DNA from: Arcobacter nitrofigilis DSM 7299
Lineage (GTDB): Bacteria; Campylobacterota; Campylobacteria; Campylobacterales; Arcobacteraceae
NCBI RefSeq assembly: GCF_000092245.1
Contig: NC_014166.1
Span: 744,001-808,000, forward strand
Reading direction: 5' to 3'
Length of the DNA: 64,000 nucleotides
A program made the position numbers and the translations under genes. Below, in pieces: positions 9,064 to 17,081 of this stretch. Numbering within the stretch: position 1 is the stretch's first letter; the number at the start of each line of letters is the position of its first letter. The notes beneath the pieces are model-generated. The model saw nothing but the letters and a program-made list of their open reading frames with translations. It did no database searches and was not told the DNA's origin.

Positions 9064-9140
9064 TGGCGCGGCTGAAGGGACTCGAACCCTCGACCTCCTG
9101 CGTGACAGGCAGGCGTTCTAACCAACTAAACTACAGCCGC
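9064..9140 (-). tRNA. tRNA-Asp (GTC), distal copy
   Basis: A 77-nt cloverleaf on the minus strand. The 7-bp acceptor GCGGCTG/CAGCCGC, anticodon stem-loop CCTGCCTGTCACGCAGG with GTC, T loop TTCGAGT and an encoded CCA are all visible. It is the last gene of the second repeat of the Lys-Glu-Val-Asp block in transcription order. Confidence 0.97.
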
Positions 9141-9156
9141 ACTATTATTTTAAAAA

Positions 9157-9232
9157 TGGTGGTCGATATAAGACTCGAACTTATGACATCTACCTTGTAA
9201 GGGTAGCGCTCTACCAACTGAGCTAATCGACC
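9157..9232 (-). tRNA. tRNA-Val (TAC), distal copy
   Basis: A 76-nt cloverleaf with acceptor GGTCGAT/ATCGACC, anticodon loop CTTACAA (anticodon TAC), T loop TTCGAGT and encoded CCA. Identical in the cloverleaf to the copy at 9525-9600. Confidence 0.97.
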
Positions 9233-9235
9233 GAT

Positions 9236-9310
9236 TGGTGACCCCTAGGAGACTCGAACTCCTGTGATTGGAATGAAAATCCAAGATCCTAACCGCTAGA
9301 TGAAGGGGCC
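9236..9310 (-). tRNA. tRNA-Glu (TTC), distal copy
   Basis: A 75-nt cloverleaf with acceptor GGCCCCT/AGGGGTC (one G-T pair), anticodon loop TTTTCAT (anticodon TTC) and encoded CCA. It is separated from tRNA-Val by only three bases, in both copies. Confidence 0.97.
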
Positions 9311-9341
9311 AATCGAAATATGTGAAATTTTACTTTAAAAG

Positions 9342-9417
9342 TGGTGACCCGTAATGGATTCGAACCATTGGCCCCCTCATTAAAAGTGAGATGCTCTACC
9401 AACTGAGCTAACGGGTC
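9342..9417 (-). tRNA. tRNA-Lys (TTT), distal copy
   Basis: A 76-nt cloverleaf with acceptor GACCCGT/ACGGGTC, anticodon loop CTTTTAA (anticodon TTT), T loop TTCGAAT and encoded CCA. Confidence 0.97.
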
Positions 9418-9425
9418 ATAAATAG

Positions 9426-9502
9426 TGGCGCGGCTGAAGGGACTCGAACCCTCGACCTCCTGCGTGACAGGCAGGCGTTCTAACCAACTAAACTACAGCC
9501 GC
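9426..9502 (-). tRNA. tRNA-Asp (GTC), proximal copy
   Basis: Same 77-nt sequence as the tRNA-Asp at 9064-9140, including the encoded CCA. It closes the first repeat unit in transcription order and is followed 8 bases later by the tRNA-Lys of the second unit. Confidence 0.97.
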
Positions 9503-9524
9503 ACTAATTTATAACACTTAAAAA

Positions 9525-9600
9525 TGGTGGTCGATATAAGACTCGAACTTATGACATCTACCTTGTAAGGGTAGCGCTCTACCAACTGAGCTAATCGACC
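9525..9600 (-). tRNA. tRNA-Val (TAC), proximal copy
   Basis: Same 76-nt cloverleaf as at 9157-9232, anticodon TAC, encoded CCA. Confidence 0.97.
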
Positions 9601-9603
9601 GAT

Positions 9604-9678
9604 TGGTGACCCCTAGGAGACTCGAACTCCTGTGATTGGAATGAAAATCCAAGATCCTAACCGCTAGATGAAGGGGCC
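9604..9678 (-). tRNA. tRNA-Glu (TTC), proximal copy
   Basis: Same 75-nt cloverleaf as at 9236-9310, anticodon TTC, encoded CCA, three bases from tRNA-Val. Confidence 0.97.
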
Positions 9679-9720
9679 AATCGAAATAATGTATATTAAA
9701 AAAATAAACATTTTAATTAA

Positions 9721-9796
9721 TGGTGACCCGTAATGGATTCGAACCATTGGCCCCCTCATTAAAAGTGAGATGCTCTACCAACTGAGCTAACGGGTC
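9721..9796 (-). tRNA. tRNA-Lys (TTT), proximal copy, first of the operon
   Basis: Same 76-nt cloverleaf as at 9342-9417, anticodon TTT, encoded CCA. It is the first gene behind the consensus promoter at 9819-9847, with a predicted leader of about 15 bases. Confidence 0.97.
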
Positions 9797-9818
9797 GTCT
9801 TAATTAAAATGGAGTGGA

Positions 9819-9847
9819 ATTATAAGAAAAAATTTTTTATTTGTCAA
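9819..9847 (-). promoter_or_regulatory. Consensus sigma-70 promoter of the tRNA operon, inside the 3' end of the pncC-type gene
   Basis: On the minus strand TTGACA (9847-9842) and TATAAT (9824-9819) are both perfect consensus hexamers and are separated by exactly 17 bases. The stop codon of the upstream coding region (9839-9837) lies in the spacer. Transcription would begin near 9812, just before tRNA-Lys at 9796. Confidence 0.88.
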
Positions 9848-10343
9848 GGGTTTTTTGCAAAAGTTTTGAAATTTTAAATAATGAACTTTTTGCAGCTTGA
9901 ATTTGCACCTCTTCTCTATTACCAAAAAATTGAAATATATCTATTTCTTGATATCCGCTATCATCCATTATACCAATGATTACATGACCTACAGGTTTAG
10001 TTTTTGTGCCACCATTTGGTCCTGCAACTCCTGAAATTGCTATTGCATAATTTGCATCGAATTTTTTTATTACTCCACTTAGCATTTCCTTAACTGTTTC
10101 TTTAGATACTGCTCCAAATTTTTCTAAGGTTTCACTTGATACATTTAGCTCTTGATTTTTTATTTTATTTGAGTAAGAAACTATACTTCCATTAAAGATA
10201 TTTGAAGAGCCAGATATCTTTGTTATTAGTGAAGCAACTAAGCCTCCTGTACAAGATTCAGCACAAGTAATACTCTTACTATGTTTTAGCAATAAGTTTT
10301 GCATATCAATCATATCTTGCTTATTAAATATGTCATTAAACAT
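9837..10343 (-). CDS. pncC: CinA C-terminal-domain protein (nicotinamide-nucleotide amidase)
   Basis: A 168-residue stand-alone CinA_C domain. Members hydrolyse nicotinamide mononucleotide to nicotinic acid mononucleotide and ammonia, recycling the pyridine ring made by NAD-dependent DNA ligase. Family motifs are CAESCTGGLVASLIT near residue 27, SGSSNIFNGSIVSYSN near 45, FGAVSKETVKEM, and the strongly conserved AISGVAGPNGGTKTKPVGHV near 100. The length fits PncC rather than full CinA, as the N-terminal competence domain is absent. AAGGAA precedes the ATG. Its 3' end contains the promoter of the tRNA operon. It lies downstream of the Mqo gene on the same strand but after a terminator, so it is probably transcribed separately. 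Confidence 0.88.
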   Translation of the reverse strand: MFNDIFNKQDMIDMQNLLLKHSKSITCAESCTGGLVASLITKISGSSNIFNGSIVSYSNKIKNQELNVSSETLEKFGAVSKETVKEMLSGVIKKFDANYAIAISGVAGPNGGTKTKPVGHVIIGIMDDSGYQEIDIFQFFGNREEVQIQAAKSSLFKISKLLQKTLDK

Positions 10344-10362
10344 GTTATTCCTTTTTATATAT

Positions 10363-10395
10363 AAAAAAAGGGTATGAGAAAACCCATACCCTTTT
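10363..10395 (-). terminator. Intrinsic terminator of mqo
   Basis: AAAAGGGTATG (10366-10376) pairs with CATACCCTTTT (10385-10395) around an 8-nt loop. On the minus strand the stem runs into seven T residues. It sits 20 bases past the mqo stop. Confidence 0.88.
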
Positions 10396-10415
10396 AATTA
10401 ATTACATTAGTAATA

Positions 10416-11768
10416 TTATTCAGTCAAATCTGCTAAGAATTGTTTTTCGTCAAATTCTAGTCCTAAATAATCAACAATATATCTAATGTCTCTTTCTGCA
10501 TTTCCTAAACATGAAGTTGCACCTGGGCTTGGAGTCATGTTAAAAATAATTCCATTACCTGGATTTATTGATGCTTCACCTAACATAAGTTTTTTTTCTG
10601 TTTTATTTAAAACTTGAGGTCTAACTCCTCCAAATCCTTTTGCATACTCTAAATCATCTTTACTTAATGAAGGAACAATTTTTCTTGCATCTTTTACAAA
10701 AAGACCTTTATTGATTCCTGGTACTTCAAATAAGAAGTTTTTAAATACATAGTTTCTAATTTCACTATCTTTTACTAAATCCCACATAATTTTCATAATG
10801 TTGCCATCAAAATTCATAGTTTTTATACATTGGAAAAATGATTTTAAGCCTTTGTATCTCTCAAGTACTAATAGGGCAAGTGCAGTTGGTCCAAATCTAG
10901 TTTTCCCATCACATAAAATATCTGGGTCACCATGAAGTGCAGCAAATGGAAGTTTTGGGTTTTGTACCATATAAACTTTTCCATTTAAGAATTTATCATT
11001 TGTAAGGTAAAAGCTTCCTGCCATTGATAAAGAACCCATATCTTGTCCATATCCCATTTTGTGAGCTAAGAATAATGAATGTGCTCCTGCATTAACTACA
11101 ACAAAATCCGCTGTATAAACTGAGCCACCTATTGTACTAACTTTAAAATTATCACCAATTTTTTCAATAAACTCAACTTCAGAATTATAATAAATATCTG
11201 TGATTTTTTCTGGATCTGCTTTTTGTCCTGCTTTTGCTAATTCTTCAGTCATCAGACCATATTCAACTGTCGTATATTCGTTACTAGCACCCATTGCTAA
11301 AATTGGTTCTGGTCTTTCAACTTTTTTTTCTTTATCAGCATAAACTAGTAAAGGTTCTAATTCTTTTAATTTTTCTTTATCCCATAATTCTAAATAAGGG
11401 AAAACTTCTTTAAATTCGTTATATCTATTTCTAATAAATTCAACTTCTTTTTCTCCAACACCTAAAGCCATTTTTTGATGTTTAAACATAACTTTGTCTT
11501 GTAAGTTATATTGAAGACAGAACTTTTCAATCATCTTTGCAGTTCTTTTTGTGATTTTGGCTTTATCTAAAGTATAGTTTGTCTCTATATCACCAACATG
11601 GATTGTTTGTGAGTTACTTGTACCTTTTGAGTTTAAAGTTGCCAAACTTTCATATTTTTCAAGCATACATATGCTTTTAATATTTGTATATTTCGCAAAT
11701 TCATAGAATGTCGCAGCACCCGAAATTCCACCACCTACAACTAAAATGTCATAATGTTTATTACTCAT
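10416..11768 (-). CDS. mqo: Malate:quinone oxidoreductase
   Basis: A 450-residue FAD-dependent, membrane-associated enzyme that oxidises malate to oxaloacetate and passes electrons to the quinone pool, replacing NAD-linked malate dehydrogenase in many Campylobacterota. The N-terminal dinucleotide fold is DILVVGGGISGAATFYEFAK at about residues 6-25. Further family stretches are LNSKGTSNSQTIHVGDIETNY near 46, ANEYTTVEYGLM-like sequence near 165, FVVVNAGAHSLFLAHKMGYG near 225, and the C-terminal GGVRPQ and NMTPSPGATSCLGNAE. There is no membrane helix, as expected for a peripheral flavoprotein. AGGAA precedes the ATG. It is monocistronic, closed by a terminator. Similar FAD enzymes such as L-2-hydroxyglutarate oxidase are less likely given the overall match and length. 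Confidence 0.87.
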   Translation of the reverse strand: MSNKHYDILVVGGGISGAATFYEFAKYTNIKSICMLEKYESLATLNSKGTSNSQTIHVGDIETNYTLDKAKITKRTAKMIEKFCLQYNLQDKVMFKHQKMALGVGEKEVEFIRNRYNEFKEVFPYLELWDKEKLKELEPLLVYADKEKKVERPEPILAMGASNEYTTVEYGLMTEELAKAGQKADPEKITDIYYNSEVEFIEKIGDNFKVSTIGGSVYTADFVVVNAGAHSLFLAHKMGYGQDMGSLSMAGSFYLTNDKFLNGKVYMVQNPKLPFAALHGDPDILCDGKTRFGPTALALLVLERYKGLKSFFQCIKTMNFDGNIMKIMWDLVKDSEIRNYVFKNFLFEVPGINKGLFVKDARKIVPSLSKDDLEYAKGFGGVRPQVLNKTEKKLMLGEASINPGNGIIFNMTPSPGATSCLGNAERDIRYIVDYLGLEFDEKQFLADLTE

Positions 11769-11961
11769 TGTTCAAATTCCTAAAATAAAATATAGCAAAA
11801 TAATAGCATATATAATAAAAATTAATCTGAAATTTAATGTAAATTTATTATCAAGTACAAAAATATTCTATTTAGTAACATAATATAGATTATATTTATG
11901 TTGTAGTTGTGTACATTAGAAACACTATAAGTAGTATTTTGTATAAAATATGGACATTATC

Positions 11962-11976
11962 GTACAAAATTTGTAC
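11962..11976. promoter_or_regulatory. Palindromic candidate operator
   Basis: GTACAAA and TTTGTAC are exact reverse complements around a single central A. The unit TGTACATT recurs at about 11910. The site is between two divergent genes and is a plausible binding site for an unidentified dimeric regulator. Confidence 0.35.
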
Positions 11977-12059
11977 ATTCTACTTTACATCTAATAACTT
12001 TAGAAAAGATTATTTATTTAGTTTTTATCATGATAACTTTATATTAAATTATCTTTGGA

Positions 12060-12065
12060 TATAAT
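12060..12065 (+). promoter_or_regulatory. -10 element of ileS
   Basis: TATAAT at this position, preceded by GGA and an AT-rich upstream tract without a clear -35, fits the usual epsilon-type sigma-70 promoter. It is 33 bases before the start codon. Confidence 0.6.
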
Positions 12066-12097
12066 CACCCAATTTTAAGAATAAGGTAATTATAAAA

Positions 12098-14824
12098 ATG
12101 GATTACAAAGATAGTATATTACTTCCAAAAACAGATTTCCCAATGAGAGGGAATCTTCCCCAAAACGAACCATTAAGATATCAAAAATGGGACAGTCAAA
12201 AAGTTTATGACAGAATGAAAGAGAATAGAAAAGGTGCTCAATCTTTCACTTTACATGATGGACCTCCTTATGCAAATGGGCATATTCACATAGGTCACGC
12301 ACTAAATAAAATTTTAAAAGATATGATTAATAAATTTCATTATTTTGATGGAAAATCAATTCGGTATGTTCCAGGTTGGGATTGTCATGGTCTACCAATT
12401 GAGCAAAAAGTTGAAGAAAAAATAGGAAGTACTAAGAAAAAAGAGCTTCCAAAATCAAAATTAAGACAACTTTGTCGTGATCATGCAGCAAAATTTGTAG
12501 ATATTCAAAGGGATGAATTCAAACAATTAGGAGTTATTGCTGATTGGGATAAACCTTATTTGACTATGGATTTTAAATTTGAAGCAAATATTTATAGAGA
12601 GCTTTGTGCTATTGCAAAACAAGGTTTATTGGTACAAAGATCTAAACCTGTTTATTGGTCATGGGCTGCTCAAACAGCACTAGCTGAAGCTGAAGTTGAA
12701 TATGAAGATAAAACTTCACCTTCTATTTATGTTGCTTTTAAACATGAAACTATGGATGCTAGTGTAATTATTTGGACTACAACACCTTGGACGCTTCCTG
12801 CAAATACAGGTATTTCACTTAATGGTGAAGAAGAGTATGTACTTACAAGTGATAAATTTATAGTTGCTAAAAAACTATATAATTCACTTGTAGAAAATGA
12901 AGTGATTTCTGGAAAAGTTGTAGAAACAATTAATCCAAAAGATTTGGAAAATAGTTTTGCAATTAATCCATTAAATGATAGAAAATCTAAAATCATTTTA
13001 GGTGAACATGTAATGATGGATAGTGGTTCAGGAGCTGTTCATACTGCACCAGGACATGGTGAAGATGACTACAAAGTAGGACTTATCTATGACCTTGAAG
13101 TTATCATGCCTGTTGATGCATATGGAAAATATGATGAAACAATAATTAGAGAAAAACTATTTAGAGATACTGAAAAATATTTAGGATTAAATGTATTTAA
13201 AGCAAATGATTTAATTCTTGAAGAATTAGGTGATGCTTTATTAAAAAGAGTAGATATTAGACACTCTTATCCACACTGTTGGAGAACACATACACCAATT
13301 ATTTTTAGAGCAACTAAACAATGGTTTATATCAATAGATGATAAATATGGAAAAGAGAATAAAACTCTAAGAGAAAATGCTCTAAATGTAGTGGAAAATC
13401 TTAAATTTTATCCTGAGTGGGGAAGAAATAGATTAAAATCAATGCTTGATGGAAGACCTGATTGGTGTATTTCAAGACAAAGAGATTGGGGTGTTCCTAT
13501 TGCCTTTTTTAGAAATAAAAAAACAGATGAGATTGTTTTTGATGAAAAAGTAATGAATTACACTGCAATGATTTTTGAACAAAAAGGTTGTGATGCTTGG
13601 TATGATTTAGAAATCAGTGAATTATTATATCCAGGAAGTGGTTTAAATCCTGATGACTTAGAAAAAACAACTGATATTTTAGATGTATGGTTTGATTCTG
13701 GTTCTACTCAAAATGCAGTTTTAAGATCAAGAAATTATGATGCAGGAACATTTCCAGCTGATGTTTATTTAGAAGGAAGTGATCAACATAGAGGTTGGTT
13801 CCAATCTTCTTTACTTACTACTTTAGCATCTAGTGAAGTTTCTCCTTATAAAGCTTTAGTTACTCATGGGTTTACTATGGATGAAAAAGGCGAAAAAATG
13901 TCTAAGTCTAAGGGTAATGTAATTGATCCTGCAAAGATCATGAAACAGTATGGTTCTGAAATACTTAGATTATGGGTTGCAATGAGTGATTATCAAAATG
14001 ATCAAAAGATTTCTGATAATATTTTAAAACAAAATGCAGAACTTTATAGAAAAATAAGAAATACTGCAAGATTTTTATTAGCTAATATTAGTGATTTAGA
14101 AACAATTGTTGATATAAAAGATTTTGGTGTTTTAGATAAATGGATTATGAATAAATCAAAAAAAGTTTTTGATGAAATTGATGCTTCATTTAGTGTTTAT
14201 GAATTTTCAAAAGGACTAAATAAATTAAATAACTTTTTAGTTGTGGATTTATCTGGTATTTATTTAGATATTTGTAAAGATAGATTATATTGTGATGATA
14301 AAAATGATGTTCATAGAACAGCAGCTCAAAGTGCAATGGCACTAATTGCTAAAAAACTTTTATTAGTTTTATCACCAATTCTTACTTATACTGTTGATGA
14401 ATTATTAGAGTATGCACCAGCAATTTTAAAAAATGATATTAATGATGTATTTGATTTAAATAAATTTGACTTCCCTGAAGTTGAAAGTAAGCTTAATGAA
14501 GAATATTTAATAAAAGTTAAAGAGAAGTTTTCTGAATCAGTTGATAAACTAAAAAAAGATAAAATAATAAAATCTACATTAGAACTTGATATTTATACAA
14601 ATTCTGATGATGTTCTTTCTTTAGATGCTATTGAAGCTGAGGATTGGTTCTTAGTTAGTGATATTTTAACTACTAAACAAGAAGAAGCATTAATTAGTTT
14701 TGAAATAGATGGAAAACTTTTTGAAGCATATAAAGCAAAAAATGCAAAATGTCCTAGATGTTGGAAATTTAAATCACAAAGTGAAGATGAACTTTGTCCA
14801 AGATGTAACGAAGTTATAGGATAG
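12098..14824 (+). CDS. ileS: Isoleucyl-tRNA synthetase
   Basis: Class I aminoacyl-tRNA synthetase of 908 residues that charges tRNA-Ile and edits misactivated valine. The ATP-binding HIGH motif is in PPYANGHIHIGHAL near residue 55-68, and the second motif in GEKMSKSKGN near residue 600. The editing domain holds VIIWTTTPWTLPANTG near 225. WFDSGSTQNAV and YLEGSDQHRGWFQSSL precede the KMSKS loop as in the bacterial IleS family. The C-terminal zinc site CPRCW...CPRC is present near residue 885-902. The gene heads a cluster with a 36-residue membrane protein, an Nfu protein, a helical protein and murE in the same direction and with little spacing. Confidence 0.98.
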   Translation: MDYKDSILLPKTDFPMRGNLPQNEPLRYQKWDSQKVYDRMKENRKGAQSFTLHDGPPYANGHIHIGHALNKILKDMINKFHYFDGKSIRYVPGWDCHGLPIEQKVEEKIGSTKKKELPKSKLRQLCRDHAAKFVDIQRDEFKQLGVIADWDKPYLTMDFKFEANIYRELCAIAKQGLLVQRSKPVYWSWAAQTALAEAEVEYEDKTSPSIYVAFKHETMDASVIIWTTTPWTLPANTGISLNGEEEYVLTSDKFIVAKKLYNSLVENEVISGKVVETINPKDLENSFAINPLNDRKSKIILGEHVMMDSGSGAVHTAPGHGEDDYKVGLIYDLEVIMPVDAYGKYDETIIREKLFRDTEKYLGLNVFKANDLILEELGDALLKRVDIRHSYPHCWRTHTPIIFRATKQWFISIDDKYGKENKTLRENALNVVENLKFYPEWGRNRLKSMLDGRPDWCISRQRDWGVPIAFFRNKKTDEIVFDEKVMNYTAMIFEQKGCDAWYDLEISELLYPGSGLNPDDLEKTTDILDVWFDSGSTQNAVLRSRNYDAGTFPADVYLEGSDQHRGWFQSSLLTTLASSEVSPYKALVTHGFTMDEKGEKMSKSKGNVIDPAKIMKQYGSEILRLWVAMSDYQNDQKISDNILKQNAELYRKIRNTARFLLANISDLETIVDIKDFGVLDKWIMNKSKKVFDEIDASFSVYEFSKGLNKLNNFLVVDLSGIYLDICKDRLYCDDKNDVHRTAAQSAMALIAKKLLLVLSPILTYTVDELLEYAPAILKNDINDVFDLNKFDFPEVESKLNEEYLIKVKEKFSESVDKLKKDKIIKSTLELDIYTNSDDVLSLDAIEAEDWFLVSDILTTKQEEALISFEIDGKLFEAYKAKNAKCPRCWKFKSQSEDELCPRCNEVIG

Positions 14825-14829
14825 TTTTT

Positions 14830-14940
14830 ATGTTTACACAAGAAGTAACACTTTTTACAATTTTTACAACAATAGCTGTAATATTAGTTATTATGGCTAT
14901 TGGAATATTTCTTGTAAAGAATAAAAAGATAGAAGATTAA
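14830..14940 (+). CDS. 36-residue single-helix membrane protein
   Basis: ATG at 14830 opens a 36-codon frame ending at TAA 14940, five bases after the ileS stop and 11 bases before the next gene. The peptide starts MFTQEVTLFTIFTTIAVILV, giving one long hydrophobic helix (about residues 9-28), and ends in a short charged tail VKNKKIED. A weak GGAT-like ribosome site precedes it. I do not recognise the family. The tight packing inside the operon and the clean N-out/C-in charge pattern argue that it is a real gene. Function cannot be inferred. Confidence 0.6.
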   Translation: MFTQEVTLFTIFTTIAVILVIMAIGIFLVKNKKIED

Positions 14941-14951
14941 AGGTTTAAACG

Positions 14952-15230
14952 ATGATGCCATTTAGTGATGAGGATTTATTCCCTGTTGTAAAAAATATAA
15001 TTGATAATAAAATAGCACCTATGCTTGCACAAGATGGCGGTGCTATGACTTTATTAGATGTAAAAAATGGAAAGGTATTTGTACAGTTAAATGGTGCTTG
15101 TGTTGGCTGTAGTGCTAGTGGAAGTACATTAAAATATGTTGTTGAAAAAGAATTAAAAGCTGCAATTCATCCTGAATTGATTATAATTAATGTAGAAATA
15201 GGTATGGAAAATAGATTAGAGGAGTTGTAA
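14952..15230 (+). CDS. NifU C-terminal-domain (Nfu) Fe-S carrier
   Basis: A 92-residue stand-alone Nfu domain. Such proteins hold a labile iron-sulfur cluster between two subunits and hand it to target apoproteins in the cytosol. The two cluster ligands are visible in ACVGCSASGSTL as Cys50 and Cys53. The sequence MLAQDGGAMTLLDV before it is also typical. Its stop and the start of the next gene overlap (TAATG), which implies translational coupling. Full NifU proteins have an additional scaffold domain that is absent here. Confidence 0.9.
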   Translation: MMPFSDEDLFPVVKNIIDNKIAPMLAQDGGAMTLLDVKNGKVFVQLNGACVGCSASGSTLKYVVEKELKAAIHPELIIINVEIGMENRLEEL

Positions 15231-15823
15231 TGGTAAATGAAAAGAAATTATTAAATGATGCAAATAGCTATTTTTTAAATAAAGAATTTGACAAAGCAAT
15301 GTTTATTTACGCTCAATTATCATCGATTTTTAAATATAACAAAGAATACCCAATCTATGCACTATTTTGTGATATTGCAAATGATGATGAAAATAAAGCA
15401 TTATCGTTATTTGATTATTTTACAGTTGCAAAAGATAAAGATATAGATGAAGCCATCTCATATGTACATAAAGTAATTGATGCATATGATGGAGATATTG
15501 ACAAAATGATGGATATGTTAAAAGATTTGACTACTTCTACAGTTGATTCTTTAGATGCCATTAAATATGAAGATTTTAAAACTTTGATTGAATCAAGAGG
15601 TTCTTTTAGAGTTGCATTTGAAGATATAATGTTTTCTACTAAAGTTGCAATTGACTCAAAAGACGACTTTTTTGATTTTGTTACAAAATTAATAGAAAAT
15701 GACTTTAATACAACTGCATATTCATATCTTGAAGGCTTTAATGAATATTTTGCTTATGATTCAAAAATAGAAGAATTATATAGAATGTTAGAAGAAAAAA
15801 AACTTGCAACTTCACATAAATAA
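15230..15823 (+). CDS. Helical TPR-like protein of unknown function
   Basis: A 197-residue soluble, acidic and mainly helical protein without signal peptide. The first 70 residues look like tetratricopeptide repeats (LLNDANSYFLNKEFDKAMFI, then an alternating helix pattern). No catalytic motif is seen. Its ATG overlaps the stop of the Nfu gene by one base, and its 3' end overlaps the murE start by 20 bases, so it is held tightly between an Fe-S protein and a peptidoglycan enzyme. I cannot assign a function; a scaffold or binding role is only a guess. Confidence 0.75.
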   Translation: MVNEKKLLNDANSYFLNKEFDKAMFIYAQLSSIFKYNKEYPIYALFCDIANDDENKALSLFDYFTVAKDKDIDEAISYVHKVIDAYDGDIDKMMDMLKDLTTSTVDSLDAIKYEDFKTLIESRGSFRVAFEDIMFSTKVAIDSKDDFFDFVTKLIENDFNTTAYSYLEGFNEYFAYDSKIEELYRMLEEKKLATSHK

Positions 15824-17081
15824 TAAAATATACACAGATAATTCTAAAGAGGCAGATAAAAATTCTGCCTTTGTTTACTCAAAACAAAATGAAAAATTCA
15901 TAGAAGATGCTAAAAAAAATGGTTGTAAAGAGTTTATAAAATCAGAAGATTTAAAAAATCATTGTGATTTTACATCTATAAAAGTTATTGGAATAACTGG
16001 AACAAATGGAAAAACTACAACAGCAGCAGCTATTTATTCTCTTTTGTTAGATTTAGGATATAAAGTTGCACTTCAAGGTACAAGAGGATTTTTTATCAAT
16101 GAACAAAGAGTAGAAGAGTACTCTTTAACTACTCCTGTGCAACTTGGAAATTTTGCACATATACAAAAAGCTATAGAAAATTCTTGTGATTTTTTTGTGA
16201 TGGAAGTTAGTTCCCATGCAATTGAACAAAAAAGAATAGAGGGTTTAAACTTTGAACTTAAAATTCTTACAAATATTACAAGGGATCATCTTGATTATCA
16301 TAAAACTATTGAAGAGTATATAAATGTTAAGAACTCTTTTTTTAATGATGATAGTAAAAAACTTATAAATAAAGATGAAATAAAAGCAAAATTTAACCCT
16401 AAAAATTGTTTAACTTATGGTCTTGATTCTCCAAGTACTTATAAAGTTCAAGCATATTCATTTAAGGATGGGATGCATGTTGCTTTACAAAATTTTGAAA
16501 AAGTAGAGAGTTTTACTTCTATGATGATGGGACTGTTTAATGTATATAATTTAACAGCTGCAATAGCTGCTGTTCATATGACTACAAATAAGTCATTAAA
16601 TGAAATTTGTGAAGCTGTAGAAAATTTTGCTGGCGTTTCTGGAAGAATGGAAACCCTTAGTTTAAATCCATATATTATTGTTGATTTTGCCCACACTCCA
16701 GATGGTATGAAAGAGGTTTTACAAAGCTTTGGACATAAAGATATTATTGTTGTGTTTGGAGCAGGTGGAGATAGGGATAAGGCTAAACGGCCAATTATGG
16801 GAAAAGTAGCAGATACTTTTGCTAAACACATTATTGTAACAAGTGATAATCCAAGATTTGAAGATCCTGATTTGATTATAGAAGATATCTTAGAAGGTAT
16901 TAATGATAAATCAAAAGTAGAAGTGGAGATAAATAGAAAAATTGCAATAAAAAAAGCTATTGATTTGTATAGTGAAAATAGTGTGATTTTAGTTTTAGGA
17001 AAAGGTGATGAAGAGTATCAAACTATTTATGACCAAAAGCTTCCTTTCTCTGATAAAGAGGTTATAAACTCTTATCTATAA
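15804..17081 (+). CDS. murE: UDP-MurNAc-L-Ala-D-Glu:meso-diaminopimelate ligase
   Basis: Cytosolic Mur ligase of 425 residues that adds meso-diaminopimelate to the peptidoglycan precursor using ATP. The ATP loop is GITGTNGKTTTAAAI at about residues 62-76. The specificity motif DNPRFE near residue 346 is the DAP-type DNPR, not the lysine-type sequence. FAHTPDGM, GAGGDRDKAKRP and VLGKGDEEYQ complete the family pattern. The start codon is TTG at 15804: a stop at 15789 blocks any earlier start in this frame, and AGAAG lies upstream. The protein is shorter at the N-terminus than most MurE proteins (about 480-500 residues), a common trait in Campylobacterota. It overlaps the preceding gene by 20 bases and the convergent next gene by 10. 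Confidence 0.95.
   Translation: MQLHINNKIYTDNSKEADKNSAFVYSKQNEKFIEDAKKNGCKEFIKSEDLKNHCDFTSIKVIGITGTNGKTTTAAAIYSLLLDLGYKVALQGTRGFFINEQRVEEYSLTTPVQLGNFAHIQKAIENSCDFFVMEVSSHAIEQKRIEGLNFELKILTNITRDHLDYHKTIEEYINVKNSFFNDDSKKLINKDEIKAKFNPKNCLTYGLDSPSTYKVQAYSFKDGMHVALQNFEKVESFTSMMMGLFNVYNLTAAIAAVHMTTNKSLNEICEAVENFAGVSGRMETLSLNPYIIVDFAHTPDGMKEVLQSFGHKDIIVVFGAGGDRDKAKRPIMGKVADTFAKHIIVTSDNPRFEDPDLIIEDILEGINDKSKVEVEINRKIAIKKAIDLYSENSVILVLGKGDEEYQTIYDQKLPFSDKEVINSYL

Larger units (their letters stand above)
9064..9796 (-). repeat. Tandem duplication of a four-tRNA block
   Basis: The order Lys-Glu-Val-Asp occurs twice head to tail. The offset between copies is 362 bases for Asp, 368 for Val and Glu, and 379 for Lys, so the tRNA bodies are conserved while the spacers have gained or lost a few bases. 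The 3-base Val-Glu spacer is unchanged. This is a duplication that has aged in its spacers but not in its genes. Confidence 0.93.
11769..12097. other. 329-base intergenic region between mqo and ileS with divergent promoters
   Basis: No coding region is visible. It carries the mqo promoter region on the minus strand (TGCTATATT is a possible extended -10), the ileS promoter on the plus strand, and in the middle a 15-base palindrome GTACAAAATTTGTAC with further TGTACATT half-like sites near 11910 and 11972. Confidence 0.6.

Noticed and set aside
8991-9125. N-terminal extension of the histidine kinase back to 9125
   Set aside because: The extension overlaps the tRNA-Asp gene and its peptide is simply translated tRNA sequence; the ATG at 8990 has a ribosome site.
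9064-9796. Prophage or integrative element attachment at the tRNA cluster
   Set aside because: No integrase or partial tRNA copy is present; flanking genes are ordinary chromosomal ones.
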